64,000 nucleotides of DNA from Phoebastria nigripes (taxonomy: Eukaryota > Chordata > Aves > Procellariiformes > Diomedeidae): contig JAYKAV010000678.1 of the NCBI GenBank assembly GCA_035582835.1, forward strand, positions 524,767 through 588,766, in the 5' to 3' direction. Shown piece after piece: positions 1 through 13,058 of the stretch (the first letter of the stretch is position 1; every line of letters starts with the position of its first letter). The position numbers and the translations under genes were made by a program. Under the pieces are notes generated by a model that saw only the letters and a list, made by a program, of their open reading frames with translations, did not search any database and was not told the DNA's origin.

Positions 1-3000
1 AGGAGGGGACAAATGACACTTATGGCTCCAGAAAATAGCAGAAGCAAGTTTGAAACTTTAGAATAAACATGTTAGTTTTATGCTTTGGCTAAAATTATCA
101 GCAATCAAAATGAGATCAATATTGATATTAAAGATTTATCATTAGTTTTTAAAAAGAAGGCTGTCCTTCATACATGACAGAGTTCTTGTTTTAGAAATTG
201 CAGTTCAAAAGCTAATGACTTTGAAATAAAATGTTATATACCAAGTGAACAATTTTGCAGCAAAAGGTAAATTTTGTGATCAAGTACATAACATTGACTT
301 GCAAAATACACAGACCAGTCAGTATTACAGCAGAGATCCATCTATGCTGTAGCTAACTCTCTTATTAACATTCTTTATTTTAAAATCTCTTCTACTAAGT
401 TGTTTTTTTTTTTAAACACAATGTCCTTATTCAGAAGGTCTTAGTATGTGACCTGCTTCAGATTGGTGCCAGGTTAGTTTATTGTCCTGAATTTGTTGAT
501 ACTTGAAGAAGGGTTTCCTCAGACAGTCTGCCCCCACCTTCTCAATACAGAGACTGCCTTGAAGCTGACAAATTCCTCTAGTGTGTTTTGACTGCAGATC
601 TGAGGGTTCAAGCCCCAGAGGTACCTAAAACTGGCCTCATATATTTGACATTTTCCCCACCTAATATTCAATTTTATGCCCCTTCTGAGCCCCCACTTTG
701 GAGAAACTATATGAAAATTAATATTCCTAAAAGAGTTGAGGTTTCAGAAAAAAAAAGCAAGACAGAGTCACAGACCAAGTGGGTTACACCAACCCATTCA
801 CTGTCGAAGCAGCTGAAAGGCTTCTAGTCTGGTGGCTCAGCTGGTGAACCCAACATGGACCTGCTATGGGTCATTTTGCATTTGGCATTAAGCAGGTCCT
901 TGAAAATGAAAAAAAAAAGAATGTCTGTTGTTACAAATTCCCGCTGTCAAAAGGGGAATTTCTTAATTATTTTGGGGGGAAATCTAACCTGAGTACAATA
1001 TAGACTTATGAAGGGGCTCAGATTGTTTCCTCAAAGAAAATGAATGACATGTACTCACTCTCTGTTAGTGGAGAGGAAAGGGGGTGAAGAAAGGAAGACT
1101 TCGAAGATTTGGCAAGAGAAGGAATGGCTATGCGTGGATGAAAAGGGAGGAAGGAAGAAGGAGGAGCAGAAGTTGGGGGAAACAATGATTAATGGGAGTA
1201 ACAGGATCACCGTGAGGAATGACATGGGGAAGGGTGGCGAAGGATGAGTGCTTGGGGATTAGGGACTAGAGCCACTGCTGGTGCAGAAGTATGTGCAGGA
1301 TGGAAAAAAAAAGGAGACATTGATTTGTGCAACAGGTAGCAGACCTTCTTCTCTTGTCCCCTGCNTCCTCGGAATCAGGGAACCTTTTCCCATACAGACT
1401 AGTCTTGGGAAGCCCTGGTCATCTAGAAAGAGATTCTCTGAGACCACAGTTTCACAGTACAGGGGTTTTGGCAGAAATGTCACGTTCTTTCCTGATCTAA
1501 TTCTGTCTTCAGGAACATTTATCTGCAAGAAGGGATCTCTGACGATATTAACATCCATCTCCCCCAACCTTCCATCCACAGTATCACTCTCAAAGTTGCT
1601 GTTTGTTACAAAGCACACATGTTATCCTATTAATGTCAAAGAATAATTCACTTAAGCCCTTTCCCTCTGCTAGGAATGTAGAATATGGGTTTCCATTTGT
1701 CTTTCTTTGGCATGGCAGCCACAATCTGATTGGAGGGTAGATGTGTAGGTTGATAATATAATTTTTTTCTGTATAAATATTGTCATGAAAGCAAAGTGTC
1801 CAAGAGCAATAGTCTGTGTCTGATGACTGGACAGATCTAGCTTGTACAAATCAAGCATTTACAAATTAATTACACTTATGAAAGATTTCTTCAACATCTC
1901 AACTTAAAAGCAGACTCATGCTATTGAAACTGTATTCCTCTTTATGTTATTTTGCTAGCATCGACTTTGTTATGCTAGTTAGCATTGCATCAATCTTTCC
2001 AGTCCAACTAATCCTCATTCTTTAGATGTTTAAGACTAAGATATGTTAATTCAGAGGGAACTCGAACTGAATAGACAAATAAAAAAAAAACAACAAACAA
2101 AACCCCCCGTGAAGTTCTTTTTGACATTGCTTGCAATATATGTAACAGCAGAAACAAACAAAAAACTGCCTTACAGATATCTTTTTGTCTACTTAAACAA
2201 CTGTTCTATGTTACACAATACAATTTTGAAGATACAGATTGCTCCTGTAGAGTCTTAGAAATTCAGACTACAGAACCTTCACCCAGCAGCCATTTCTTTT
2301 TCTTTGTCAAAATATTTGTGTAGCTGATTTTCTGTTAGGCAAATATACTTCACCTGACACATACTTTAGCCAGAACTGGTGTTTAAAGACTAATGAGCTT
2401 TTTTATTTTGTTGTCAACACAGAAGTCTTCCTTGGGCAATTGCTTTCTCTTCCTTGACAACTTTCCTTTTTGTTTCAATAGCAGAGGAAAGGAAGTAGAA
2501 TGTGAGTAGGTTGGAAGAGAAGTGCTTAAAATTTCCAGCCCTTCCATTTCAGCAGCTCTACCGGATGAAAAACACCTGGGGTGGGAGTGGGAAGGCCGGG
2601 TGGACCATCAGCTCCTGCAGGAGATGAAAGTGTTCTGGGCAAGCTGCAAAGACTTTTGAGTAGTTCCCCCTTAGACTCTGCTCAGTGTTCAACTCAGGGA
2701 AAGCTGAACCAAAGCAAACAGACAAGCCTGTGACTTCAAGGAGAAAGCTAGTAGAGACATGTGTCTTGAGCATCACTGTCAGGATGTCCAACACTACTAG
2801 CATCAAAGACAACAGCAACAAATCCTGAAGTAGATAGAACATCTTGTGAAATTTATTCAGATTAGGCATGTAGACTATAATATATGAATAATTTCAGCAG
2901 TGTTCAATTGTCCCTGGGGCTGACTGACATCCATAGTACTGAACTCTCCTTAACTCCAAGACAGAGTAGGTCAGCTTGTGCTAGCTCCTGAGGCCTCTCT

Positions 3001-3235
3001 GCTAACCAACTGAGAGAGCAATGGTTGCCATGGACCAGGGACCACACTGAAATAGTGAAACACTATTTCACTGCTGTGAAGTGTTTCCTGGCACTGTTAA
3101 TTAAATAATGAAGATTTGCTAATAAAATCCACACGTCAGGGTTAGATAAGCCCATGTCCCTCAGAGTTGTCTGTTCAAATGACAGTAATTCTGATATTGC
3201 CTCCCATATAATCTACTTGGCAGTAGGTTGTTTCT
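1..3235. other. Unique AT-rich sequence, no supported gene
   Basis: I see no recognisable gene or young repeat here. Short A-runs occur near 910 and 2080. Open frames of 119 and 121 codons lie almost opposite each other at 1259-1618 (minus) and 1281-1646 (plus). Neither has a recognisable domain or a good splice donor. A perfect hairpin lies at 3048-3070. The last 80 bases run into the CR1 copy, whose exact left edge is uncertain because CR1 is 5'-truncated at arbitrary points. Confidence 0.6.
3048..3070. repeat. Perfect 10 bp hairpin
   Basis: The arm TGAAATAGTG (3048-3057) is followed by loop AAA and the exact reverse complement CACTATTTCA (3061-3070). No function is assigned. It could be a chance inverted repeat or the trace of a small element. 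Confidence 0.6.
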
Positions 3236-3249
3236 CCTTTAAAGGTAAG

Positions 3250-5137
3250 GGAAGTAGGCGGAGCAAGCAACCCCCTTGGCTTAACTGCAAACTTCTGAGT
3301 CTGCTCAAAACCAGAAGAGAAGCATACCAGAGATGGAAAAGCGGACAAATACCCATTGAGAACTACAAGGACATTGCCAGGGCGTGCAGAGNTGCAGTTA
3401 GAAAAGCAAAAGCTCAGCTAGAATTGNAATTGGCCAGAGATGTCAAAAACTACAAGAAAGGGTTCTTCAGGNACGTAAACAACAAGCAGAAACAGAAGGA
3501 AAACACTGGCCCACTGTTAAACAGGAGAGGTGAATTAGTCACTAACAATGCTGANAAGGCAGAGGTTCTCAACACTTCCTTCACCTCTGTCTCTACCAGC
3601 GCTGTTGGGCCCCAGGCCTTGGGAACAAAAATCCAGGTTGATGCAAACAAGAAAAAAACCCACCATCAGTGAAGGAAGAGTTGGTATGTGAACTANTACG
3701 TGAGCTTGACCCCTACAAATCAATGGNCCCTGACAATATCTACCCAAGGGTGTTAAGAGAGCTGGCTGACGTCGTTGCGAGGCTGCTCTCCATAATCTTT
3801 GAGAAGTCATGGANATCGGGGGATTTCCCAGAAGACTGGAAGAAGGCTAATGTCACCCCCATCTACAAGAAGGGCTTAAAGGAGGATCCAGGAAATTATA
3901 GGCCCNTCAGTCTTACTTCAGTCTNTGGGAAAGTTATGGAATGAATCCTCCTGGGGGCTATCACAAGTCAAATGAAGCACGTGATTGGGAAAAGCCAGCA
4001 CAGATTCACCAAGGGCAAATCGTGCTTGACAAACCTGATGGCCTTCTACGACAAAGTAACCTGCTTGGCTGATGTGGGGTGAGCGGTGCATGTTGTCTAC
4101 CTGGATTTCTCCAAGGCTTTTGATACAGTTTCCCACAGCCTCCTCCTAGAGAAACTGATGTGTTACGGTCTAGACAAGTGGTCTGTGCGGTGGGTGGGGA
4201 ACTGGCTGACAGGCCGCACCCAGAGGGTGATGGTAAATAGCTCCTTTTCAAACCNGCGACCTGGCACAAGTGGGATCGATATTGGGCCCAATGCTGTTTA
4301 ATATCTTTGTAAGTGATCTGGATGATGGGATCAAGTGTACCCTGATGAAGTTTGCTGATGATCCCAAANTGAGTGGGNAAGTGGACACTTTGGAAGTGAA
4401 AGCCATGCTGCAGGAAAACCTGGATAGGCTGGAAGAGTGGGCTAACAAGAACCTTATGAAGTTCAACAAGGACAAGTGTGAGGTCTTGCACCTGGGAAAA
4501 CATAATCCAGGAGTGCAGCACAGGCTGGGATCTACCCGGCTGGGGAGCAGCTCTGTGGAAAGGGACCTGGGGGTCCTGGTGGACAACAAGCTCAAGCGTG
4601 CTGCTGCNGCAAAGAAAGCCAACAGGATGCTGGGTTGCATCAACAAGGGCATCACCAGCACAGATAAAGAAGTCATTATCCCACTCTACTCAGCGCTTGT
4701 CACAGTATTCCACACCTGGAACACTGTGTTCAGTTTTGGTCCCCGCTATACAAAAAAAGATGTGGACAGGCTGGAGAGGGTCCAGAGAAGGGCCACAAAG
4801 ATGATCAAAGGACTGGGAAGCCTGCCACATGAGGAAAGGCTGAGAGAACTCGGTTTGAGAGAGAAGGCTTAGGGAAGACGTTATCACCATGTTCCAGTAT
4901 TTGAAGGGTGGCTACAAAGACGATGGAGACTGCCTTTTTATAAGGAGTCACATGGAAAAGACGAGGGGTAATGGGTACAAGTTACTCCTGGGGAGATTCC
5001 AACTGGACACAAGAGGAAAATTTTTCACAATGAGAATAATCAGCCATTGGAATAATCTCCCCAGGGAAGTGGTGGGTTCCCCAACATTGGACAGTTTTAA
5101 GATTCAGCTGGACAGGGTGCTGGGCCATCTTGTCTAG
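3250..5137 (+). pseudogene. Broken CR1 reverse transcriptase (ORF2 remnant)
   Basis: The ORF2 protein would reverse-transcribe CR1 RNA at a nicked target. Here it is clearly dead. The reading frame runs from about 3250 to 3660 in frame 1, then shifts to frame 3 near 3660-3680. In that frame there are in-frame TGA codons at 3942-3944 and 4080-4082; the second fits decay of a CGA codon. RT motif A is visible as YLDFSKAFD (about 4098-4124). A small deletion near 4258-4272 shifts back to frame 1, where the catalytic FADD motif sits at 4351-4362. A two-base loss near 4865 makes TAG 4870-4872 and moves the C-terminus to frame 2, ending at 5137. At least three frameshifts and two internal stops imply an old, inactive copy. 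Confidence 0.9.
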
Positions 5138-5197
5138 ACCGTGCTTTTGCCAAGAAAGGTTGGACCAGATGATCCTTGAGGTCCCTTCCAACCTGGT

Positions 5198-5223
5198 ATT
5201 CTGTGATTCTACGATTCTATGAA
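5198..5223 (+). repeat. CR1 3'-terminal octamer repeats
   Basis: Three imperfect copies of the ATTCTATG-type octamer end the CR1 copy. In CR1 this short tandem tail replaces a poly(A) tail and is thought to serve in target-primed reverse transcription. It fixes the element's right boundary and its plus orientation. Confidence 0.88.
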
Positions 5224-8200
5224 TCATACCTGGTACAGACCCACATAGTCTGGGGAAACTTCTCCCACCTGGTTCACAACATTGCTCCAAGTAAAGCAAC
5301 GTGGGAGAAATAACTGAACTTAGAGAGCATAGTTTCAGATGGGATGAGCCAATCTACCATTTTCCTGTTGAGGAAAGGGTAGGGTAATGCTCTCCTTCCC
5401 TTCTACCTTTTTCCCTGCCAGCATCACACTCCAGCTGTGCACCTTGTGTCAGCTCAGTCACTCTCCACTCCCCAGTGGGAGCTGTTACCAGCTGTGAGCT
5501 TGGAAGATGAGCAGGAGAGGAAGTGAAGAAGACCTCATTTGACAACAGTGGTAAGCTGTTATGTTGCAAGAGCATTTTGGTAAACTGAAGCCTGAAAGAC
5601 CTTAAGGATTCCCTCAGTCATAACATTAATAAATATATCTTTTGGAAAAAAATGTGAAATGAATGCTGACCCAAGAAAATATTTCATCCATCACATATCA
5701 GCCAGACAACACAGCAGTGATGATTTCAGCCTATCAGTTATCCCTGTATTAACCACACAGTGATTCAACACTATTTCCATTGCTGCTTGCCCACCACAAG
5801 ATATGAAAATCAACTGTATTGTATGTGGTACTTTGGGGAAGGGGGAAAAGGAAAGACCAGTTATCTAAATTATTGGGAACCGTCATAAGCTTTTTTTTTT
5901 TTCGGGTGGATGTAACTGAGAAAGAGAGATACATAACAACGGATTTCACAACACCGGCAATTTGAGCTGCATCAGCTGAAGTCAGCTAATTGTGCTGGAA
6001 TAAAAACAGACAAAAAGCAGCCACAACCAGACCTCTTGGTAACAAAGAGGACTAGATCCTTAGCTAGTTTTGGTAAGCATAGATCCAAATGAATCAGTGG
6101 GGACATCCCAATTTACACTAACTAAAAACCATTTAAAGCTAGGAGACTCTTCTTGCTGTTAAGACCAAATTTCCTGCTTCTCAGTTTAATCCTTGTGCCA
6201 TTTTGCTATCTCTCACAAGACAAAATTCATTACAAGTTTTCTGGCTTGAGTTGCTCTGATTTTTCGTACTCTTACAGCATGGGTCTGGAAACTATTAATA
6301 GAGAAATGCTGATCAGCTCAAAACTGATTTATGTAGAATAGATCCTGAAATCTGTAGAGTTAATAGGATTTAGGGAGGAAGGGACTCAGAGTAGTTTGCA
6401 GGAGCCAAATGACCAGAAGCTGGGCTTTTCTGAAGCAAATTGTGTGACCTAGGCACCTAATTTCCATTAAACTCCTGTAAGATTTGGTCTCTCAAGGCCA
6501 GTTTCCTTAAGAAGACTCCATTCCCTTTGGGCTCTGAAGTTCTCTACAGGAGCTAGTAGTTGCTGACTGCTTTTAGAAACTTCTCTTTCTGCCACCTCAG
6601 CCTCTTTTTAGAGAAGTCTGAGCTGATTTTTTGAAAGCTATTGTTAATAACCTTAGAACGCTATGACAAATGAGGTAACTGTTTCATAAAGTGTTATGTA
6701 GGAAACATCTCATAGGGTTCTGCTCGACTGATTTGTTAATGATTTGTTTCTGGAAATTAAAGAAGGTGTTGGGGGGCTCTGGTCTCCCCAGCTCTCAAAA
6801 AGGCTGTTGTAAGCATCCACAAAAAAAGTGCAGTCAATGGTGAGGAAGGGGTTCCCCTCCTCCAGCCCTCCAAGGACTATGTGTGTTACTTTGAGCATAA
6901 GGGTGATGCCCACCGCTGTGCTCAGTAGTCCTCTGTTAGACTCCAGGAGCTAACATCAGCAACAAGGTGTCTTTCCAGACTGCAACACAAATGGAGAACT
7001 TGTGCATGGTCGCATGAATGGTTATTTCCTTAAATCAATCCATCATACCCAGATTTCCATTCAGGATTTTAATGGAGAAATGTTTAATATTTAATACTAA
7101 ACCCTCTTGTAAGTCTTGTTGTTATAAAGCTAATTCATCCTCTGGTTTAGCTCAAAGCTACACTGAGCCTCTCTCTAAGCGATTCCTTTACAAGCAAATC
7201 CATCACCTTCTGAAAACAACTTTTTAAAGGTGCAGATCTTTCCAGCTGCTGACACCTTTTAAAACATGTACCTTTTCTTTAATGAGAAACACCCCAAGTA
7301 TCATTCGGTCTCCAGTGGAGAGCAAAATCCTTTGCTATTTTCTTAGTTTTCTTGATGGCAAGATAATTGCAAGAGAGAGCACACTCTTTGCAGCAGCTGT
7401 AATTATTGGAAGCACTATAGGAAGCAAATAAGTATGTATGAGGGTTTTTTTTAGTGTACTGGAATAATAGAACAAAATGTGTGATCCAACGAGTCAAGTC
7501 CTTATACATTGTCCAACACTAATGCATAAGGGCCAGATAGCCCTTGGTGGCTCACTATGGTAAGAATGTGGCCAATAGCCAGAGGGTGCTCCAAGAGGGA
7601 TCATGTCTGCAGCCGACAACCCCTTCCAGTGCACTGTATGGCAGAGGGATTTTTGTGCCAGTGTGGATCCTGGAGAGGAGCAGTGGACTCCTTTCTCTAT
7701 GTTTGCCTCCTTCAACTGTCTAGTGAAAGGCAGATGAAGAGTGCAGCTTCTCCTCCTCAGCTTCTGGCTTAGGTGTTCCCTCGGGGTGGCTGAGAGGGGA
7801 CAGTTACTGCAACGTCCCCAGGCGTAAAACTCTCACAGAAGTAATCCCACGCTGATACCTGATGTGCTGCTTATCCTCTGGGACTTAGGACCATATCACT
7901 GCACATTTTGTATATCTCCCTGTGAGTAGAAAGAGACAAACATGGAGCCAGCCTCTCTTTAAGTTGCTGAAGAAGACAGGGCAGAAAAGGTGGGCTGATT
8001 TGTAATGAACACTCAAGTTCCTGGATACCAAAGATACTTACATCCCACAGATAAAGTTGAATCTTTGCTATTCAAATCTCCTGGGCTGTAACTTTAGGCC
8101 CTAAATTGCAACTCAGAATTGGATTATACTTGGGGTCTCAGTTGGTTTTGATTAGTTACTTGCTTCTTTTTTTGGCACCTTATTTAATGAATATCATTTC

Positions 8201-8635
8201 AGTGCTTTAAAAATCTGTGTTCAGGTGCTTTCAGAGTAATGACAGATCTTTCAAAGCGTTTTCTCAGAAACTGATGCAGGATTTGGAAAGCTCTTTTGGG
8301 TCTGCTAGCATGAAGATGGAGAAGTAAGAACTGACATGGGTGGTTACTTGTAAACAGAGACCTCCTGCTTTCCTCTGTCTACTGACTTCCAAGCTAGAGA
8401 AGTCAGCAAGCTTCACTTTCAGGGCTACTGAGCACCTTTGTCGCCACATGAAATCAGGCCCTGTTTATGCCTTTTATATGCCAACATTCACTGAAGTTTG
8501 TAAGGAAAGTTGCAAAATGGCAAGTAAACCTCATAATTCCCCAGAGGAGTACATGACCCATTTGTTTTCTCACAAAACCAAATAGAATTAACGTGCATTG
8601 TGGAGCCACAGTCCCTGGAAAACATCAACACTCTG

Positions 8636-8684
8636 ACAGTTTCTTCCAGTCAACTGTTCTGAACATAACAGTTTCTTCCAGTCA
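8636..8684 (+). repeat. 17 bp direct repeat, period 32
   Basis: ACAGTTTCTTCCAGTCA occurs exactly at 8636-8652 and again at 8668-8684, separated by 15 bases. It is probably a small local duplication. Confidence 0.75.
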
Positions 8685-9419
8685 TCTAATCAGAAATTAA
8701 GTGTCTACAAGCCAGAGCTACAGAATCTCTTAATCTCATTTTGCAGAGCAATTGTGCGTCAGGACATCAGTATTTAGACTAATATTGTCCTGTGATTTTT
8801 TCTAATCTATCCATTTCAAAATGATGACCTAGGATAGGATAATAATAGTATTTTTGGCAGTCACCATCAGTTGAAGATCATTCCTAGTTTGTATTTCATT
8901 CTTTTATATTACCAAAGGAGAAAGATCATGGCTGTATCTATCTATATCAAAATGTTACCAGCAGGTGCTTGTCTGTTAAATTAGGTGTTCTTCTTTGTTT
9001 TCATGCAATATTGTGTTTTAGCAAAACAGTAAATATCCTTAACCATGCATATGTGTACATACACAGTTAATATACAGGGAACTGTGTCTTGAAGACAAAT
9101 GTAAATTTAAAAATAATATAGTGCTTGGATTCTGTCAAAACTGCTTGATGGACTTTGACTCTTCAGCTTCACTTTTTCTACCAGTACAAACAAAAATGCA
9201 TGCATATGAAAGCACTTATGAAGAGTGAGGGGAAATTTAATGACACAGTTTGAGGTGGGAACTCTTGTCTAACAAAGTATATTTCACAGGAAAAAGCAAG
9301 AAGAATTGAATTCTCTACAAGGAATTATTTTTAAGGAATTGAGCAGTGTAGCAGAGAGGGAACAGATAACTGCTGTTTTCTTTAAAGACATCCAAAAAAG
9401 TCAAAATAAAAGCTAAATT

Positions 9420-9438
9420 GTCATCATCATCATCATCA
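9420..9438 (+). repeat. (CAT)n microsatellite
   Basis: A short uninterrupted run of six CAT units, long enough to be polymorphic. Confidence 0.8.
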
Positions 9439-9842
9439 GAAAAAAAGATTCCCGTTCCAGTTTCCACTCAATAGGTATTTGAAGCATGCAAAGGATATAC
9501 AATTGGGTCCCACGCTTTCAGAGTCACTGTTGTGAGATCTAGATAGCCCCCTTCACAAAAATGAAGATAATCATAGAACTTGCAGGGTACTATAAGTGTT
9601 TAAGATTTAGATAAGTGTTCTTCTAAAATGCTATAGATCTATAATTAATTCACAGTAATATCCTATGGGTGTATTTTTCTGAATCATCCTATGGATTTCT
9701 GCAGCTAGAATATAATTTATTACTGGATAGACACATGTGACTGGCTCCTCTTGTGTTAGGAGGAAGCCTTGCAGATGGCAGAGTTACATAGCATAGAAGC
9801 AGTCATAGCCTGTGACAGCTGAGGCAGGCATGAAGGCTTCTT

Positions 9843-9872
9843 AAAAAGAGAAGAAAAAAAAAAAAAAAAAAA

Positions 9873-9907
<35 letters not shown>

Positions 9908-9930
9908 AAAGAAAAAAAAGATACAAAAAG
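9843..9930 (+). repeat. Long A-rich tract
   Basis: A run of about 50 A with one T at 9874 spans 9854-9905 and continues as A-rich sequence with G interruptions to about 9930. It could be a homopolymer expansion or an old poly(A) tail. I see no recognisable retroposed gene just upstream and no clear flanking duplication, so no retrocopy is called. Confidence 0.85.
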
Positions 9931-10578
9931 AAATGGGCACACCATTTCTTCGTATTTTTTTGGTTTTAAAGAATATGACTAGTGGTAGGACAAGGCAGGT
10001 AGTAGTGCAATTCAATATTCCATGGTAAAACCTCTCTGTATTGTGAGTGTTGGCTCTCAAATATGTTTGTTTCATTTTTTTGGAATCCTGATGCTATTAT
10101 AGTAACCGATGGAAAGCATGTGTTATTTCCATTTTTGGTTATTGTTGCAGCAACTTAATGGTGTTACATTGTTACAGCTAATTTTTCTGCATTGTACTAA
10201 TGGGTGGTAACTGTGTTTTCTTAAGGGGTGGTTGTCGTTGGTAAAATTTCTCTTAATAGAGAATAGAGAGTTTGCTCTTTTGTTTGGTGGGTGTTGGCAC
10301 TAGTTTTCTAAAAGAAACTGACTCTCCTAACAGAGTAAAATCAGAGGAAGGTGTTTACTTTCAATTAAAAAGATTGAAGTGATGCAGATCGTCAGTCCAA
10401 AAGAGGTTGGAGTACACTGAATGAGCTTGGGCCAGCCATGAAACTGTTTAGCATCTTGGCTTACCCATGACTGAATAATTCTGTCCTGTCTTGACTCTTT
10501 AAATATTCTAAGTTTCAATAGAGAATGGTGAATGGAAAAAGGATGTATGTGGGGATATATATACATCTACTTGGAGGA

Positions 10579-10614
10579 GTGTGTGTGTGAGTGTGTGTGT
10601 GTGTGCATGTGTGT
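10579..10614 (+). repeat. (GT)n microsatellite
   Basis: An imperfect GT dinucleotide run interrupted by GAGT and GCAT units. Confidence 0.85.
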
Positions 10615-12565
10615 TGGTTTGCCAAATTTCAGACTCATTCCCTTACCAATAGAAATTATCTAACTAACAGTGAAGTGACACATATATTATATATACTACA
10701 GTCAATGTATTGCTGTAACTGTTAAGAACTACTAGAACTGTATGAAAAAATAGAGGGTCTTTTTTTCCAAAGATTTTTAAGAAAGAGAGAAACATCCACA
10801 GATAGTCTGCAGAGTGCACTTGACAGGAAAGATGGCTAAAAAGTGGACATGGGCTTTTTGAGGAGGGACAGGAGGATTAGCGGAAAGTTGAATGTGAATT
10901 TGCTTTTCTACAGAAAATCCAAAACATCTTTGTTGTGAGAAACAACACTAACATCACACTGTCATTTACTGATGGATCATGCTGGAGGGGGAGTCTGTCT
11001 TACTAAAATACTCCCTATGGATTCGGTGAATAGAAACATTTCCTTAAGGAAATATCTATGGAAACGTAGCCAGAACATCTCTGTATCACTCCTCATTGGG
11101 AAAATTTAACAGCTCTGTAGAGAAAGTTTGGAGCGTGAAAATTAGGAGCCTTTCAGTGTGCTTTACATACTGTTCTAGCAGTTACTAAGTACTTAAAGAA
11201 ACTTCCGTGAAATGCTTACAGAAGCCTGGCTTATTATTTCTCAGCTGTTCTCTGCTGTTTCTGTCAGGTTGAAATGCTACTGATTACAAAATAATCCCAA
11301 CTTAAGATCTAGTAGCAGGATAAAATGCCTGTCAAAAAATCACTTAATACAGATATGTGAAGTGAAACCAAAAACCGTGTATCAAAAAGGAAAATATAGT
11401 GTTATCACATCTGTCAAAGGAATTACCCTGTTTCAGTGAAACTCTTTTGCACTAGTTCCTGTAGTAAAGGATCTAAAGGATGACTCCAGGAAGAGATCAA
11501 CTTGTTAACAGAACACCGTGTATTGACTGTGTTCGAAAAGTCTGTATATTCAGCAAATCTCCATTGTAACACACCCTCTGCTATTGTAAGAACGGTAGTT
11601 CCTGTGGCGAGTATTTGACTCCAGTATGAACTGTATCTTTTGCACTACAAAACTTCAAAGTCAGCCACTTCAGAGAAAAGAGATGGAAATGCTTTCCCTT
11701 TAAATCTGTGCTTAACTGTTTAATGAAGAGTTCTGTCTTTAAAAGGTCAGTGAAGCTACGGCAGCAGAAAGTGAGTATAACAGGATAGAATCAGTCCTTT
11801 AAATGTTTAAGACTATTTTATAAGTAAGTTTATTCTAGTGATACTGCAAATATAATCCAATCTGTCCATAAATAAGACAGGCTTGAGCTTTTCATCACTT
11901 GTGTCACTGTGAAATTTGAGCAACTCCACTAAAGGCCGTGATTATGTGGGACTGCCTGACACTAGATGTAAGCCTGGGCTTCCAGCATCTGAAGAATTTT
12001 CCTAAAACTACAGAAGAAAAATAGGTGTTTGATTTACTCCTTCATGCCCTGGCCCTTCTCTACAATAGAAAGGATTGAGGATTAGCTAAGTTTAGTTTGC
12101 TCTGGTTCAATAGTCTGCAATGGTGGGCATTTGCTGGGTCCTTGACCTTTGCCTTGTCACTTTCTAATAAAAAAATAAAGGAAATGTAAGGAGGACATTT
12201 ATGTAGGAGCTGTAAACACTTAGCTTGTGCTTTTTATGCATGCACTTAATGTTCTTGTTTTACAACCTTAACTCTCCCAGAAGAATTTATAACAGTCACT
12301 AGGCACAAGCAGTTGATGTGTGTTGTTTGCGATGGTAACATGAAATCGGCTACCGTAAAATGTTCTGGTTAATAAAGGATGAAACACTAAGCTCTTTGTC
12401 AACAAACATGTCTGGGGCAAACTTGACAATTCTTTTTAAAAAACCAAAGCTCTAAAATTAGAGGTATGATATATGATTCTGTCCTTGCTTATGTTGCTTT
12501 TACGCTGCACCTAGGCTAGTGAAAAACTTAGAAGAAGAAGGATCAGTCTGGGAGCTGGTATTTAG

Positions 12566-12601
12566 GTATGTATGTGTGTGTACCTATGTATAGATGTACA
12601 T
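12566..12601 (+). repeat. Degenerate TATG/GT simple repeat
   Basis: Alternating TATG, TGTG and TATA units form a short purine-pyrimidine alternating stretch. Confidence 0.6.
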
Positions 12602-13058
12602 GTCCTGATTAGTACAAGATTCCTTATTATTCTTGGTCCTGATTGAATAAAATTTTAGTGATAAACAACATCATATCTTTGTCAAACAGGAACTAGTTAT
12701 CACAATTAAATACACCGATGTAACCTAATAGTGATTACTACACCATTTACACAGAGCACAGGATGTGCTCAAGGTCCTAACCTCCTGAGGTTAGTGCAAA
12801 GGCTTAGAAAAATATCTTCGCCATTTAAATATATTTTTCCATAGTAAGTATATTTTTAAATGCCGAATATTGAAACAGTATCTGCTGGGGCGGGGGAGGG
12901 GAGAGAGGGTTGTGCAAATGTTCAGCTCTGTAAATGAGGATAGTTTCATTTCAGTTAACAGAGCTATGTTAATTGGCCCCCACTGGTAACCAAGAACCAA
13001 TTCGTTTAGTCTTGAAGATTCAGATCAGTATATGCACTTATCACTGAGAGGAAAAAGT

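Larger units (their letters stand above)
3240..5223 (+). mobile_element. CR1 LINE retrotransposon, 5'-truncated copy
   Basis: This is the largest repeat in the window. Translation in three frames gives, in order, the linker after the endonuclease domain, the reverse transcriptase, and the C-terminal region of the CR1 second open reading frame, which ends at TAG 5135-5137. About 85 bases of 3' untranslated sequence follow. They finish in the octamer-type repeats (ATTCTRYG) at about 5198-5223 that mark CR1 3' ends. The 5' untranslated region, first ORF and endonuclease are absent, as expected from incomplete target-primed reverse transcription. Single N characters are unusually dense in it. The left edge is approximate; homology is clear from about 3250. 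Subfamily is not assigned. Confidence 0.93.
5224..9842. other. Unique sequence, no supported gene
   Basis: No gene is recognised. Open frames are short (under about 95 codons) and lie on both strands without domain signatures. Small features include a spaced 17 bp direct repeat at 8636-8684, a (CAT)n run at 9420-9438 and a T-run near 5891. The rest appears to be ordinary AT-rich noncoding DNA. Confidence 0.6.

Noticed and set aside
9803..10075. 90-codon minus frame with a long phenylalanine run
   Set aside because: It simply translates the poly(A) tract on the opposite strand; no domain and no conservation expected.
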